A stretch of DNA of 29,755 nucleotides from assembly GCA_024763135.1 (NCBI GenBank), contig JANTGD010000006.1, positions 1 to 29,755 on the forward strand. The letters run 5' to 3'. This stretch comes from Thiotrichales bacterium. GTDB taxonomy: Bacteria > Pseudomonadota > Gammaproteobacteria > UWMA-0217. Positions 1 to 5,409 of the stretch are shown here, piece after piece; position 1 is the first letter of the stretch; every line of letters starts with the position of its first letter. The notes under the pieces were generated by a model. That model saw only the letters and a program-made list of their open reading frames with translations, did not search any database and was not told where the DNA came from. The position numbers and the translations under genes were made by a program.

Positions 1-52
1 TTTCAAGCAAAGCCTTGTCACCGTCAACAATCACCCAGCTTTTTGTAACCAT
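1..52 (-). CDS. Partial hypothetical protein, N-terminus only
   Basis: An ATG on the minus strand at 52 opens a frame that runs off the left edge. The visible residues read MVTKSWVIVDGDKALLE. An AGGTG lies about 6 nt upstream as a possible ribosome-binding site, and an in-frame TAA just upstream fixes the start. It lies downstream of the recT-like gene in the same direction, so it is probably the next gene of the leftward early operon. With 17 residues no family can be assigned. A competing 32-codon frame starting near 113 overlaps it and cannot be excluded. Confidence 0.45.
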   Translation of the reverse strand, partial: MVTKSWVIVDGDKALLE

Positions 53-136
53 GAAAACACCTAACAATTAGTTCTTGTCGCCTGCTGTCGCAGGCTGGGA
101 CGGTCGCTGGTAAAATTTGCATGCCTTATCCCTCAA

Positions 137-1087
137 TCAGATGCCAAGCTCCTCAGATAGTGCATTGATATTGCGCGTCAACTGCCCTTTCTTGCCCACA
201 TCATCAAGTTGTTGATAAACGGCGCGTGCTTTTTCAATCAATAAAAGCGCTCGCGCATTGTCATCGCAGTTTGCAAGCGCTGCGGTGATGCTGTCGTAGT
301 CCCACACCTGAGGATCGTCAGTCCTCGCACCATTCTGCTGTTTCTGCTCGCTTTGAGGATGTGTGATTACGTCACCTGTCGATTCGTCCATGATGTCAGC
401 ATCATCAGTGTCTTGATTCCGCTGCTTTTTGCGGATTTTGTCCTTGAGGCTTTCTGAGCGGCTTTCGATAACGGTGCCGTCGACAACTTGAGCACCCCCG
501 ATATCGCGCACGGGTTGCTGCGGCACATCCTCTAGCTCGTCGTGCGTGTACACGCCGAGAATCACATCAGGAGCATATAGTCGAGCCCATTTCTTAACGG
601 CGAGGTAAGCGAGTTGTTGTTCTGGGTCGGTTTTCCATAGCGGACTGTTCTGCACAGTCTGCGTCGTCTTGCTGATCCATTGCCCCCACGTGATGGCGCT
701 CTCACCTGCCAGGATCGCGCCTGCCCTGCATTTCAGCGCGGACCCAGCACCGTCCCATTCATATTTGAAACGACCACGTATGGCGTTGCTGCTTGATACA
801 ACAGCATTTACCAATTGCGCTTCGTAGCCCAACGTTCCGTTGACTAGGTGGGTTTTTTGCGCAACTGCGTAGGGGTTCATCCCCCATTGCAGGGCCTGGA
901 TGGCCACTGCCATGCAGTCGGCAGGGTTGCCCTGGAGATGCGCCGGCAAGGTTGACTTGCCCTTGGCCATTTGGACCGAGAAATGCTCGACCTGCGCCAG
1001 TGCCTGCGGATTGAACAGCATTCCGGGGGTGCTGACATCGTGCTGATCGGGCTTGGTTGCTGGTAATTGTTGGATGGTTTCATTCAA
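137..1087 (-). CDS. recT: RecT-family single-strand annealing protein
   Basis: This 316-aa protein matches the RecT family of phage annealing proteins, which bind single-stranded DNA and pair complementary strands during phage recombination and end repair. The core lies at about residues 50-205 and includes LQGNPADCMAVAIQALQWGM, the downstream LVNGTLGYEAQLVNAVV and the conserved KKWARLYAPDVILGVYT segment. The C-terminal third is charged and probably disordered. The start is TTG at 1087: AGGAG lies 7 nt upstream of it, whereas the nearby ATG at 1083 is in the wrong frame. The gene follows the YqaJ-type exonuclease by 13 nt in the same operon. This exonuclease plus annealing-protein pair is the functional equivalent of lambda Exo and Beta. 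Family identity is strong; the start is well supported. Confidence 0.93.
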   Translation of the reverse strand: MNETIQQLPATKPDQHDVSTPGMLFNPQALAQVEHFSVQMAKGKSTLPAHLQGNPADCMAVAIQALQWGMNPYAVAQKTHLVNGTLGYEAQLVNAVVSSSNAIRGRFKYEWDGAGSALKCRAGAILAGESAITWGQWISKTTQTVQNSPLWKTDPEQQLAYLAVKKWARLYAPDVILGVYTHDELEDVPQQPVRDIGGAQVVDGTVIESRSESLKDKIRKKQRNQDTDDADIMDESTGDVITHPQSEQKQQNGARTDDPQVWDYDSITAALANCDDNARALLLIEKARAVYQQLDDVGKKGQLTRNINALSEELGI

Positions 1088-1100
1088 TTTCGTTCTCCTG

Positions 1101-2006
1101 TTATTTCAGCTTAGGGCCATACCGAAATTCGATGAATTCCGTTGGCTCGACGGTGAATCCTTTGCGCTTGCGTTGTGTGCGCTGGTAGGCACCTGATATG
1201 CCAGGGATAAAGGCGCGGCCTGCATCACCCATAAGAACCTGAAGATGATGCTTGGCATTGTCCGCAATGGATTTGTAGCGCTTGGCTTCGCTGTCAGCCT
1301 GCTGCAGTACCTCATGCCAATGGATGGCGGATGCGTCTAACTCAATCTGCTCGTCATTGACCAGGTGGTAGACCTTGCGGATCAGCTTGTGAGCGGAATT
1401 GTGATCAAGATCGATAGTCGGGGGGATTCCTGCCTCGACGTGGTTCACCCAGAAATCCCGCGCACCGTCCAGAATGATGTCGTCCCATTCCCTGTCTCGC
1501 TCAATGTGATAAATCCTGAAATCGGTCGCTCCGCCGATCAAAACTGCCGCATCCCACTCTGGGTAATCCAACACAAGCATGTAGTGCATTATCTGAGGCA
1601 GGTAGTATTCCGCCACCTGATCAGTGCCAGCCTCGCCCCACAGATGGGCCAGTCGCCAGTTAACAGACTTTATCTCAAGTCCACGCTTAACCCCTTCTAC
1701 CTTTCGGTCGATATTGGCCAGCAGCCAAGGGCATTCCACGTGCTGGTGATGCACGTTTGACTTGCGGACCTTTAGGCCAGTCTTCGCCGCATACAGCTGC
1801 GCGATGGGGTCCTCTACGTAATTGCCGAAATCGATGGCGTCACCCTCGACCACATCGGGCACCCAGCCTAACTCTTGCGCCAGGTCTGGCCGCTTGTCGA
1901 AAAAAACATTGATGCTTTGCTTGTAGGGATCGATGCCCAGGACGGCAGCCATATCCGACCCGCCGATGCCGGTTCGACGTGCGTCTATTTGACGTTCAGT
2001 CAGCAT
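1101..2006 (-). CDS. YqaJ-type viral exonuclease (lambda Exo-like)
   Basis: This 301-aa protein has the hallmarks of the YqaJ / lambda exonuclease branch of the PD-(D/E)XK nucleases. The N-terminal GIGGSDMAAVLG motif spans residues 13-24, an acidic residue sits in YVEDPIAQLY near 65, and the catalytic core pairs D100 (LLANID) with E111-I-K113. Such enzymes chew the 5' strand of linear duplex DNA and leave 3' single strands for the annealing protein. The ATG at 2006 has AGGAG 8 nt upstream. The downstream recT-like gene begins after 13 nt, and its ribosome-binding site lies in that gap. All expected active-site residues are present, so it is probably active. Confidence 0.92.
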   Translation of the reverse strand: MLTERQIDARRTGIGGSDMAAVLGIDPYKQSINVFFDKRPDLAQELGWVPDVVEGDAIDFGNYVEDPIAQLYAAKTGLKVRKSNVHHQHVECPWLLANIDRKVEGVKRGLEIKSVNWRLAHLWGEAGTDQVAEYYLPQIMHYMLVLDYPEWDAAVLIGGATDFRIYHIERDREWDDIILDGARDFWVNHVEAGIPPTIDLDHNSAHKLIRKVYHLVNDEQIELDASAIHWHEVLQQADSEAKRYKSIADNAKHHLQVLMGDAGRAFIPGISGAYQRTQRKRKGFTVEPTEFIEFRYGPKLK

Positions 2007-2033
2007 GTAAAAATCTCCTGATGTGCTCTTCCG

Positions 2034-2222
2034 TCATCGCGGCAGTCTCCTGATTTTGGCCATCGGCCGGTAAATGAACCCTTTCGGCTGTCTCCGTTGC
2101 CTGGCTTTGCCGAGCAATCGATTGATCACCGCGCCAAGCAACGCCGCCGGGAATAAGGCGGCGAGCGACATGGATACGAACCACAGCCACAGGATGAGAT
2201 CCTGTGCGTCTTTCTCGGTCAT
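2034..2222 (-). CDS. Small membrane protein
   Basis: This 62-aa protein has one strongly hydrophobic stretch at about residues 8-37 (LILWLWFVSMSLAALFPAALL and onwards), then a short tail rich in arginine and lysine. It is most likely a single-span or hairpin inner-membrane protein with a cytoplasmic basic tail. Its ATG overlaps the TGA of the upstream gene (ATGA), which favours this frame over a competing 64-codon frame across 1996-2190. No family is recognised. Early phage operons often carry such small membrane proteins, some of which act in host takeover or exclusion, but nothing here shows which. Confidence 0.6.
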   Translation of the reverse strand: MTEKDAQDLILWLWFVSMSLAALFPAALLGAVINRLLGKARQRRQPKGFIYRPMAKIRRLPR

Positions 2223-2407
2223 CAGTAGCGATCCTTTATAGGATCAAACGCGTCGCATGCGTCGTCCGCTATATCAATGAACATGCCTGTGACCTGGCAG
2301 CGAGCGCCTTTGTTGAGGTAGGCGCAGTGCCTGCACCACTCACACACAGGGTCCGGCATTTCTTCCGGCTGGTGCAGGTATTTCAACGGGATTGTATGGT
2401 GTTTCAT
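2222..2407 (-). CDS. Small cysteine-rich (probable zinc-binding) protein
   Basis: This 61-aa protein carries cysteines spaced CEWCRHC near residues 22-28, then single cysteines in GARCQV and DDACDAF. The pattern suggests one structural zinc site. A similar layout (C-x2-C-x2-C, later C, then C followed by an aromatic residue) occurs in the 53-aa product encoded at 4728-4889, so the two may be distant relatives. Both ends are coupled: the start overlaps the upstream stop and the stop overlaps the next start, each as ATGA. Function is unknown. Confidence 0.65.
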   Translation of the reverse strand: MKHHTIPLKYLHQPEEMPDPVCEWCRHCAYLNKGARCQVTGMFIDIADDACDAFDPIKDRY

Positions 2408-2646
2408 GACTCACCGCCTTGCATGCAAGCCGCCTTATTTTTGAGATAGTGAAAATGCCAATTACTTACGATTTCGATGAGTAAATCGGCTGCTTCACGT
2501 GGAAGACTCCCGGTGAATGTCGCAAGATCAATCGCGCCTTCGCAGCGACCGATTGCCCACTCACTTATAATCCGGTTATCTGCCACCGTCTGAGCGGTAT
2601 TTATTAGCATCGAGTCAAGCACGATTTCTGCCATCGTGGTTTCCAT
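2404..2646 (-). CDS. Hypothetical protein, first gene of the leftward operon
   Basis: This 80-aa, mildly acidic protein is predicted largely helical. I do not recognise a family. It is the first gene behind the leftward promoter near 2695-2722, with a leader of about 40 nt and an AAGGGG ribosome-binding site 6 nt before the ATG. The position matches that of lambda N, but it lacks the arginine-rich N-terminus of N-type antiterminators, so that role is not supported. A second in-frame ATG at codon 5 is an alternative start. Confidence 0.7.
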   Translation of the reverse strand: METTMAEIVLDSMLINTAQTVADNRIISEWAIGRCEGAIDLATFTGSLPREAADLLIEIVSNWHFHYLKNKAACMQGGES

Positions 2647-2694
2647 GTCACACCCCTTGCTATGAAAAATGGTTGTCGTCAGAAACTGAGTCTT

Positions 2695-2722
2695 ATGATA
2701 GCGGACAAAACGTCTCTGTCAA
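2695..2722 (-). promoter_or_regulatory. Leftward early promoter (PL-like)
   Basis: Read on the minus strand, TTGACA (2722-2717) and TATCAT (2700-2695) are separated by 16 nt. This is a 6/6 and 5/6 match to sigma70 boxes. Transcription would start near 2688 and read the 80-aa gene and the recombination genes. One GAC-N5-GTC palindrome fills the spacer and another abuts the -35 box, so a bound regulator should block RNA polymerase. Confidence 0.75.
2704..2714. promoter_or_regulatory. Putative operator, copy 1
   Basis: The sequence GACAAAACGTC is a GAC-N5-GTC palindrome in the spacer of the leftward promoter. It is one of three copies in this intergenic region. It is probably bound by the 75-aa helix-turn-helix protein encoded at 2797, which is an inference from position. 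Confidence 0.6.
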
Positions 2723-2733
2723 GACAAAAAGTC
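2723..2733. promoter_or_regulatory. Putative operator, copy 2
   Basis: The sequence GACAAAAAGTC is a GAC-N5-GTC palindrome immediately upstream of the leftward -35 box. Its centre is 19 bp from the centre of copy 1, close to two helical turns, which would allow neighbouring dimers to contact. It overlaps the left arm of a second perfect inverted repeat, TCCCA-ACA-TGGGA at 2732-2744. Confidence 0.6.
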
Positions 2734-2759
2734 CCAACATGGGAAAAATCAGCGAATCA

Positions 2760-2788
2760 TTGACAGGATGGACTTATTGTCCCATACT
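2760..2788 (+). promoter_or_regulatory. Rightward early promoter (PR-like), probably leaderless
   Basis: TTGACA (2760-2765) and CATACT (2783-2788) are 17 nt apart, a 6/6 and 4/6 match to sigma70 boxes. The first purine at a plausible start distance is A2797, which is also the A of the ATG of the 75-aa regulator. No ribosome-binding site precedes that ATG. The transcript is therefore probably leaderless or nearly so, as lambda cI mRNA is when made from PRM. Confidence 0.68.
2771..2781. promoter_or_regulatory. Putative operator, copy 3
   Basis: The sequence GACTTATTGTC lies inside a longer dyad, GGAC-TTATT-GTCC, in the spacer of the rightward promoter. It is 48 bp centre to centre from copy 2. 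A protein bound here should shut off the rightward promoter and so the regulator's own gene. Confidence 0.62.
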
Positions 2789-2796
2789 CATACCCT

Positions 2797-3024
2797 ATGA
2801 GCAAAAAGATGGCAGCAAGAGAGGCGATTGATACCGTGGGCGCAGTCGCGCTAGCAGAGAAGCTGACCGACCTAACGGGAGAGCCTGTGTCTGTGTTTGC
2901 TGTCCGAAAATGGCGTCAGCGCGGTGTGCCTGGCGAGTGGGTGCCAGCGGTTTGTGTGGTGACAGGCGCAAAAGAACGCGAACTAAATCCGCTGGCACCA
3001 GACTTGCCAAGGAAGTCAGCATGA
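2797..3024 (+). CDS. Cro/YdaS-like helix-turn-helix transcriptional regulator
   Basis: This 75-aa protein resembles small Cro/YdaS-type phage DNA-binding proteins. Residues 8-50 hold a helix-turn-helix: an AIDTVGAVALAEKL helix, a second helix leading into VFAVRKWRQRG, and GVPGEWV closing the unit. The tail reads ELNPLAPDLP, a form typical of this family. It probably binds as a dimer to the three GAC-N5-GTC sites upstream and represses both divergent promoters. The ATG at 2797 has no ribosome-binding site and coincides with the predicted transcription start. An ATG at 2809 has none either. A strong terminator follows 11 nt after the stop, making this effectively a single-gene transcript unless readthrough occurs. 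Whether it acts as Cro or as the maintenance repressor cannot be told from sequence; no CI partner is visible. Confidence 0.8.
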   Translation: MSKKMAAREAIDTVGAVALAEKLTDLTGEPVSVFAVRKWRQRGVPGEWVPAVCVVTGAKERELNPLAPDLPRKSA

Positions 3025-3035
3025 CATTTCCGTTT

Positions 3036-3067
3036 GGCGACCCCTGGGTTGGGGTCGCCTTTTTTTT
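3036..3067 (+). terminator. Strong intrinsic terminator (tR1-like)
   Basis: A perfect 9-bp stem, GGCGACCCC / GGGGTCGCC, with a 6-nt loop (TGGGTT) is followed by eight T residues. It sits 11 nt after the regulator stop and ahead of the replication operon, which shows no promoter of its own. Readthrough or antitermination is therefore needed to express the genes from 3117 onward. Confidence 0.92.
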
Positions 3068-3116
3068 GCCTCGGAGAATGCTTGCTGAGGAGCGCAAGGA
3101 GTGGAGCAAGTGAACG

Positions 3117-3374
3117 ATGAAAGGAAGCCGCGCCATGGCCAAGCCAGATAAAAGCGCACCGACGCACAGCGTCGCCTTGTTACCTTGCCCAATCTGCGGG
3201 GGTGATGCCGGGGTGGTTGAGTACAGAGACATTCGTCATGGGAACAAAGTGCCATGTTTTTTCGTGCGATGTGTCAGCAAGAAACCGCCATGCTGTAGTA
3301 ACTATATGGGATTTTCCGATACTTCGGTCTCGGAATACTGGAATGGCGGAAAAGTCTTACCGAGTGCAAGGTAA
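3117..3374 (+). CDS. Lar-like restriction-alleviation zinc-ribbon protein
   Basis: This 85-aa protein has a zinc-ribbon layout: LLPCPICGGDAGV near residues 20-33, a distal cysteine cluster (FVRCVSKKPPCC), and a closing SVSEYWNGG. The order CPxCGG, then cysteines, then a tryptophan-asparagine end is typical of the Lar family. Rac prophage Lar modulates type I restriction to protect unmodified DNA. Two starts are possible: ATG 3117, or ATG 3135 with AAAGGAAG upstream. The second gives a 79-aa protein more usual for the family. It overlaps the next gene by 32 nt. Assignment rests on the motif pattern only. Confidence 0.62.
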   Translation: MKGSRAMAKPDKSAPTHSVALLPCPICGGDAGVVEYRDIRHGNKVPCFFVRCVSKKPPCCSNYMGFSDTSVSEYWNGGKVLPSAR

Positions 3375-3558
3375 CAGGTGCGCTATATGCCATGCTGAAC
3401 TGCTGCCGACGCCCTCGCAGCAGGGTAAGTCGTTCATGCCGCCGTTTGTGCCGCATCGCTGCTGGTGTCCGGTGCATGGGGAGCAGGTACTAGACAGGGT
3501 GCCGCCAGTGGACCGCATCTCGCATTGGAAGCCATCAAAGAAGGAAGTTCATGAATGA
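3343..3558 (+). CDS. Small zinc-finger-like hypothetical protein
   Basis: This 71-aa protein starts at ATG 3343, inside the end of the Lar-like gene. Two cysteine pairs, RCAICHAE near residues 12-19 and HRCWCPVHGE near 43-52, suggest one zinc-binding site. The frame stays open further upstream to 3202, but that part overlaps the Lar-like gene almost fully, so the shorter form is preferred. Its TGA overlaps the ATG of the initiator gene (ATGA), indicating translational coupling. No family is recognised; an HNH nuclease is not supported because the HNH catalytic residues are missing. Confidence 0.6.
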   Translation: MAEKSYRVQGNRCAICHAELLPTPSQQGKSFMPPFVPHRCWCPVHGEQVLDRVPPVDRISHWKPSKKEVHE

Positions 3559-4469
3559 AGCCGCTGGCAAAAGTTAAATGGATGGCAGCTATCGCAAAAG
3601 ACCGTTCGTTACCTGATACCGCGATTCGCGTAGGTAATTTTTTGTGCGATTGCCTGAACGGAAATACGGGCCAGTGCAACCCATCACGTATCACCATAAT
3701 GGATGGAACGGGGTGTTCAGAGAGCACGGTTAAACGTGCTATCAGGGCGCTGAAGTCAAACGGTTGGATCGAGATTCAGGTCGGTGACGGCAGAGCTAAC
3801 ACATCGGATTACGTGCTTAAAACAGGGTCAGAACAGACCCCCTTTAATGGCGAAAGTGAAGGTGAAGAAAGGGGGTCACAGGAGACCCGAAAGGGGGCCG
3901 CTATAGACCCCCATGAAAAACAAAAGGGGGTCAGAGCTGACCTAGAAAGGGGGTCAGAGCTGACCGGAAAGGGGGTCAGAGCTGACCTTTCCCCCCACAC
4001 CCCCCTAATAAGAGAACCTGTGAAAGAACCTGTGAAGGAACCTGTGAAGGCGCGCGCGGGAGAAAAACAGTCGAAAAACCCACCCGAAAAATGGCGACCC
4101 CCAGCGCACCTGAACATCGATGCGTGGCAGGAATTCGAGCAACATCGCAGGGACATCAGGAAGCCACTGTCAAACCTCGCACGCACCAAGGCTGCAAACT
4201 CGCTATCTGGACTCAATCACGACGAACAGCAGCAGTGCATCGACATGACAATCCAAAACCACTGGCGGGGTCTTTTCCCGGAAAAGGTGAAACGTGAAAC
4301 ATATCAATCCGCAAGCGGCCATCGAAAAAGCGCAGCAGACCGAGCCGAAGAATTCCACGAAGCCTGTAAGGCGTTCGCTTCCCGAAATGTGGGTAGCGGC
4401 GCTGTTCGCGAAAATGCAGGCGAGATACGGCCACAAGTGGTCGAGCTCATTCCCCGGCGAAATCGCTAG
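3555..4469 (+). CDS. Replication initiator, lambda O-like (winged helix, origin within gene)
   Basis: This 304-aa protein has the layout of lambda O-type initiators. Residues 1-90 form a winged-helix domain, with a helix-turn-helix around CSESTVKRAIRALKSNGWIE and a wing at VGDGRANTSDYVL. A low-complexity charged region at about 95-175 is encoded by DNA that carries six iterons. A C-terminal helical domain at about 180-245 includes LNIDAWQEFEQHRRDIRKPL. O proteins bind iterons inside their own gene, open nearby DNA and recruit the P-DnaB complex. The last 58 codons overlap the P-like gene in another frame, an unusually long overlap. The start is coupled to the upstream stop by ATGA. The winged-helix and context evidence is good; the exact family is inferred. 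Confidence 0.82.
   Translation: MKPLAKVKWMAAIAKDRSLPDTAIRVGNFLCDCLNGNTGQCNPSRITIMDGTGCSESTVKRAIRALKSNGWIEIQVGDGRANTSDYVLKTGSEQTPFNGESEGEERGSQETRKGAAIDPHEKQKGVRADLERGSELTGKGVRADLSPHTPLIREPVKEPVKEPVKARAGEKQSKNPPEKWRPPAHLNIDAWQEFEQHRRDIRKPLSNLARTKAANSLSGLNHDEQQQCIDMTIQNHWRGLFPEKVKRETYQSASGHRKSAADRAEEFHEACKAFASRNVGSGAVRENAGEIRPQVVELIPRRNR
3825..3987 (+). repeat. Iteron array: candidate replication origin inside the initiator gene
   Basis: Six related dyads share GGGTC-N6-GACCC or, in the last three, a perfect GGTCAG-AG-CTGACC. They start near 3825, 3873, 3895, 3929, 3952 and 3974. Spacings of 22, 33, 23 and 22 bp between most neighbours are close to whole helical turns. The last three are each preceded by AAAGGGGG. 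Iterons 4 and 6 share a reading frame but iteron 5 does not, so the same DNA encodes GVRADL twice and RGSELT once. This shows that DNA sequence, not protein, is conserved. Lambdoid origins have the same arrangement. Confidence 0.85.
4014..4049 (+). repeat. Three tandem 12-bp repeats (EPVK linker)
   Basis: GAACCTGTGAAA, GAACCTGTGAAG and GAACCTGTGAAG occur back to back, in frame, and encode EPVK three times. They follow the iterons and a C-rich stretch (3991-4005). They probably form a flexible spacer between the two domains of the initiator. Copy number may vary between related phages. Confidence 0.85.
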
Positions 4470-4731
4470 CACGGCGATGACTGAATGGGCAGAAGGGCTA
4501 AACGGCATGACCGGAAGTGACATCCGACGCGGACTGGATACCTGGCAGGAGGCATGGCCGCCGTCGCTACCTGAGTTCCACGAAGCGTGTCGCGGAACGG
4601 CGGCGAACTGGGAGCATAAAAGTCCTGCTTACAGGCGATTTCAAAAATCCCTACCGAAACCACGCGCGGATATCGAGGTGGTATCAGAGCAACTGCAAGA
4701 AATGCGCAAGGCGCTTAAGGGGGGGAGATGA
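4294..4731 (+). CDS. Replication protein P-like helicase loader
   Basis: This 145-aa protein is called as a lambda P-type loader, which delivers host DnaB helicase to the origin. The supporting segment is WQEAWPPSLPEFHEACRG near residues 88-105; the W-P-P-(S/T)-P-x-E-F motif is characteristic of phage P proteins. The preceding part (LFAKMQARYGHKWSS, then helices ending in DIRRGLDTW) fits the family. It is shorter than lambda P. The start is GTG 4294 with AAAGG 6 nt upstream; ATG 4387 is an alternative. Starting at 4294 creates a 176-nt overlap with the initiator gene. It ends in an ATGA overlap with the next gene. Confidence 0.75.
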   Translation: MKHINPQAAIEKAQQTEPKNSTKPVRRSLPEMWVAALFAKMQARYGHKWSSSFPGEIASTAMTEWAEGLNGMTGSDIRRGLDTWQEAWPPSLPEFHEACRGTAANWEHKSPAYRRFQKSLPKPRADIEVVSEQLQEMRKALKGGR

Positions 4732-4889
4732 AACGCTACGCTTGCCACGGATGCAAACATTGTGGCTTCGATGTCCTGGAACAGCATAATTACTGCCGCA
4801 GGAACGAACGTGCCTTTCCACAGGCCGGAGACGACTGCAGGCACTTCGAGCGCTACGCGGGCTCTGAGCCGTCGAAAGAGGTCGACTAA
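4728..4889 (+). CDS. Small cysteine-rich hypothetical protein
   Basis: This 53-aa frame reads MKRYACHGCKHCGF at the start, then YCRR and a closing DDCRHFERY. Five or six cysteines suggest a zinc site. GGGGGAG directly precedes the ATG as an unusually G-rich ribosome-binding site. Both ends are coupled: the start overlaps the P-like stop (ATGA) and the stop overlaps the next start (TAATG). Its cysteine layout resembles the leftward 61-aa protein at 2222-2407. Function unknown. Confidence 0.7.
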   Translation: MKRYACHGCKHCGFDVLEQHNYCRRNERAFPQAGDDCRHFERYAGSEPSKEVD

Positions 4890-5191
4890 TGGTCATGGGT
4901 AGGCAGGGCGTAAAAAACGCGCCACAGCGCAGCACAGGGGACGTGGCGGGCAATTGGGAGGTGCTCAAGTACCTCGGGAAGCGAAAAGAAGGCAAAACAA
5001 CCTTTACCCGCCACTGGTATCTGGTCAAATGCCGCAATTGCGGCCACGAGCAAGAACGCTCACAAGACAAAATTAACCGGACTTTCAGGTACTGCAAAAA
5101 ATGCCGGTATAAGAAAAAAGGCGAATCAAGAACCGGAAGCACAATGACTGACAAGCAAGCGCGAGAAATCGCTAGGGGGTGTGGGTGGTGA
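4889..5191 (+). CDS. Zinc-ribbon hypothetical protein
   Basis: This 100-aa basic protein has a four-cysteine ribbon: KCRNCGHEQ near residues 48-56 and YCKKCRYKKKGES near 69-81. The preceding GNWEVLKYLGKRKEGK and WYLVKCRNCG resemble the DNA-binding ribbon placed ahead of HNH endonucleases in phages, but no nuclease domain follows. It may be a stand-alone DNA-binding protein. The tail ends EIARGCGW, closely similar to the EIARGMGV tail of the 49-aa protein at 5406. The start overlaps the previous stop (TAATG). A second ATG is at codon 3. Confidence 0.68.
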   Translation: MVMGRQGVKNAPQRSTGDVAGNWEVLKYLGKRKEGKTTFTRHWYLVKCRNCGHEQERSQDKINRTFRYCKKCRYKKKGESRTGSTMTDKQAREIARGCGW

Positions 5192-5409
5192 ATAATTTCG
5201 AAATGAAAATCACGCCGGAGGAAGAAGCGGCTGGCAGGCTTAAGCGGCAAGTGGATGGATCGGTATTAGAGTGCATGCGGCAGATAGAGGGCAGCAACAT
5301 TCGAAGCGGCATGACGCCAGAGCGTAAATATAAACTGGAACTGGCCATTGCTCATCATAAGCACCGGGTGAAGAAAGCCAACGAGGCGTACCGTAGGGCA
5401 GTGAAATGA
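5188..5409 (+). CDS. Hypothetical helical protein
   Basis: This 73-aa charged protein is predicted helical, with a C-terminal amphipathic segment (HHKHRVKKANEAYRRAV). The preferred start is GTG 5188, which overlaps the upstream TGA and has GGGGG 8 nt upstream; GTG 5179, GTG 5185 and ATG 5203 are in-frame alternatives. No family is recognised. It ends in an ATGA overlap with the next small gene. Confidence 0.6.
   Translation: MNNFEMKITPEEEAAGRLKRQVDGSVLECMRQIEGSNIRSGMTPERKYKLELAIAHHKHRVKKANEAYRRAVK

Noticed and set aside
81..94. Hairpin CCTGC-TGTC-GCAGG downstream of recT
   Set aside because: The stem is only 5 bp and no T tract follows on either strand, so it is not called as a terminator.
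877..1083. ATG at 1083 as the recT start
   Set aside because: It is in a different frame from the RecT-family protein; TTG 1087 is in frame and better spaced from AGGAG.
1365..1760. 131-codon plus-strand frame inside the exonuclease gene
   Set aside because: It is antisense to a gene with intact nuclease motifs, and its composition reflects that gene's codon bias.
2795..3255. Long overlapping minus-strand frames opposite the regulator and Lar-like genes
   Set aside because: They run through the terminator hairpin and the promoter-proximal region, have low-complexity arginine/serine/leucine-rich products, and lie opposite better-supported genes with domain matches.
3809..4216. Minus-strand frame across the iterons
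   Set aside because: Its product repeats TGSFTGSFTGS and SALTPF motifs that are simply the reverse complement of the iterons and 12-bp repeats; it is antisense to the initiator gene.
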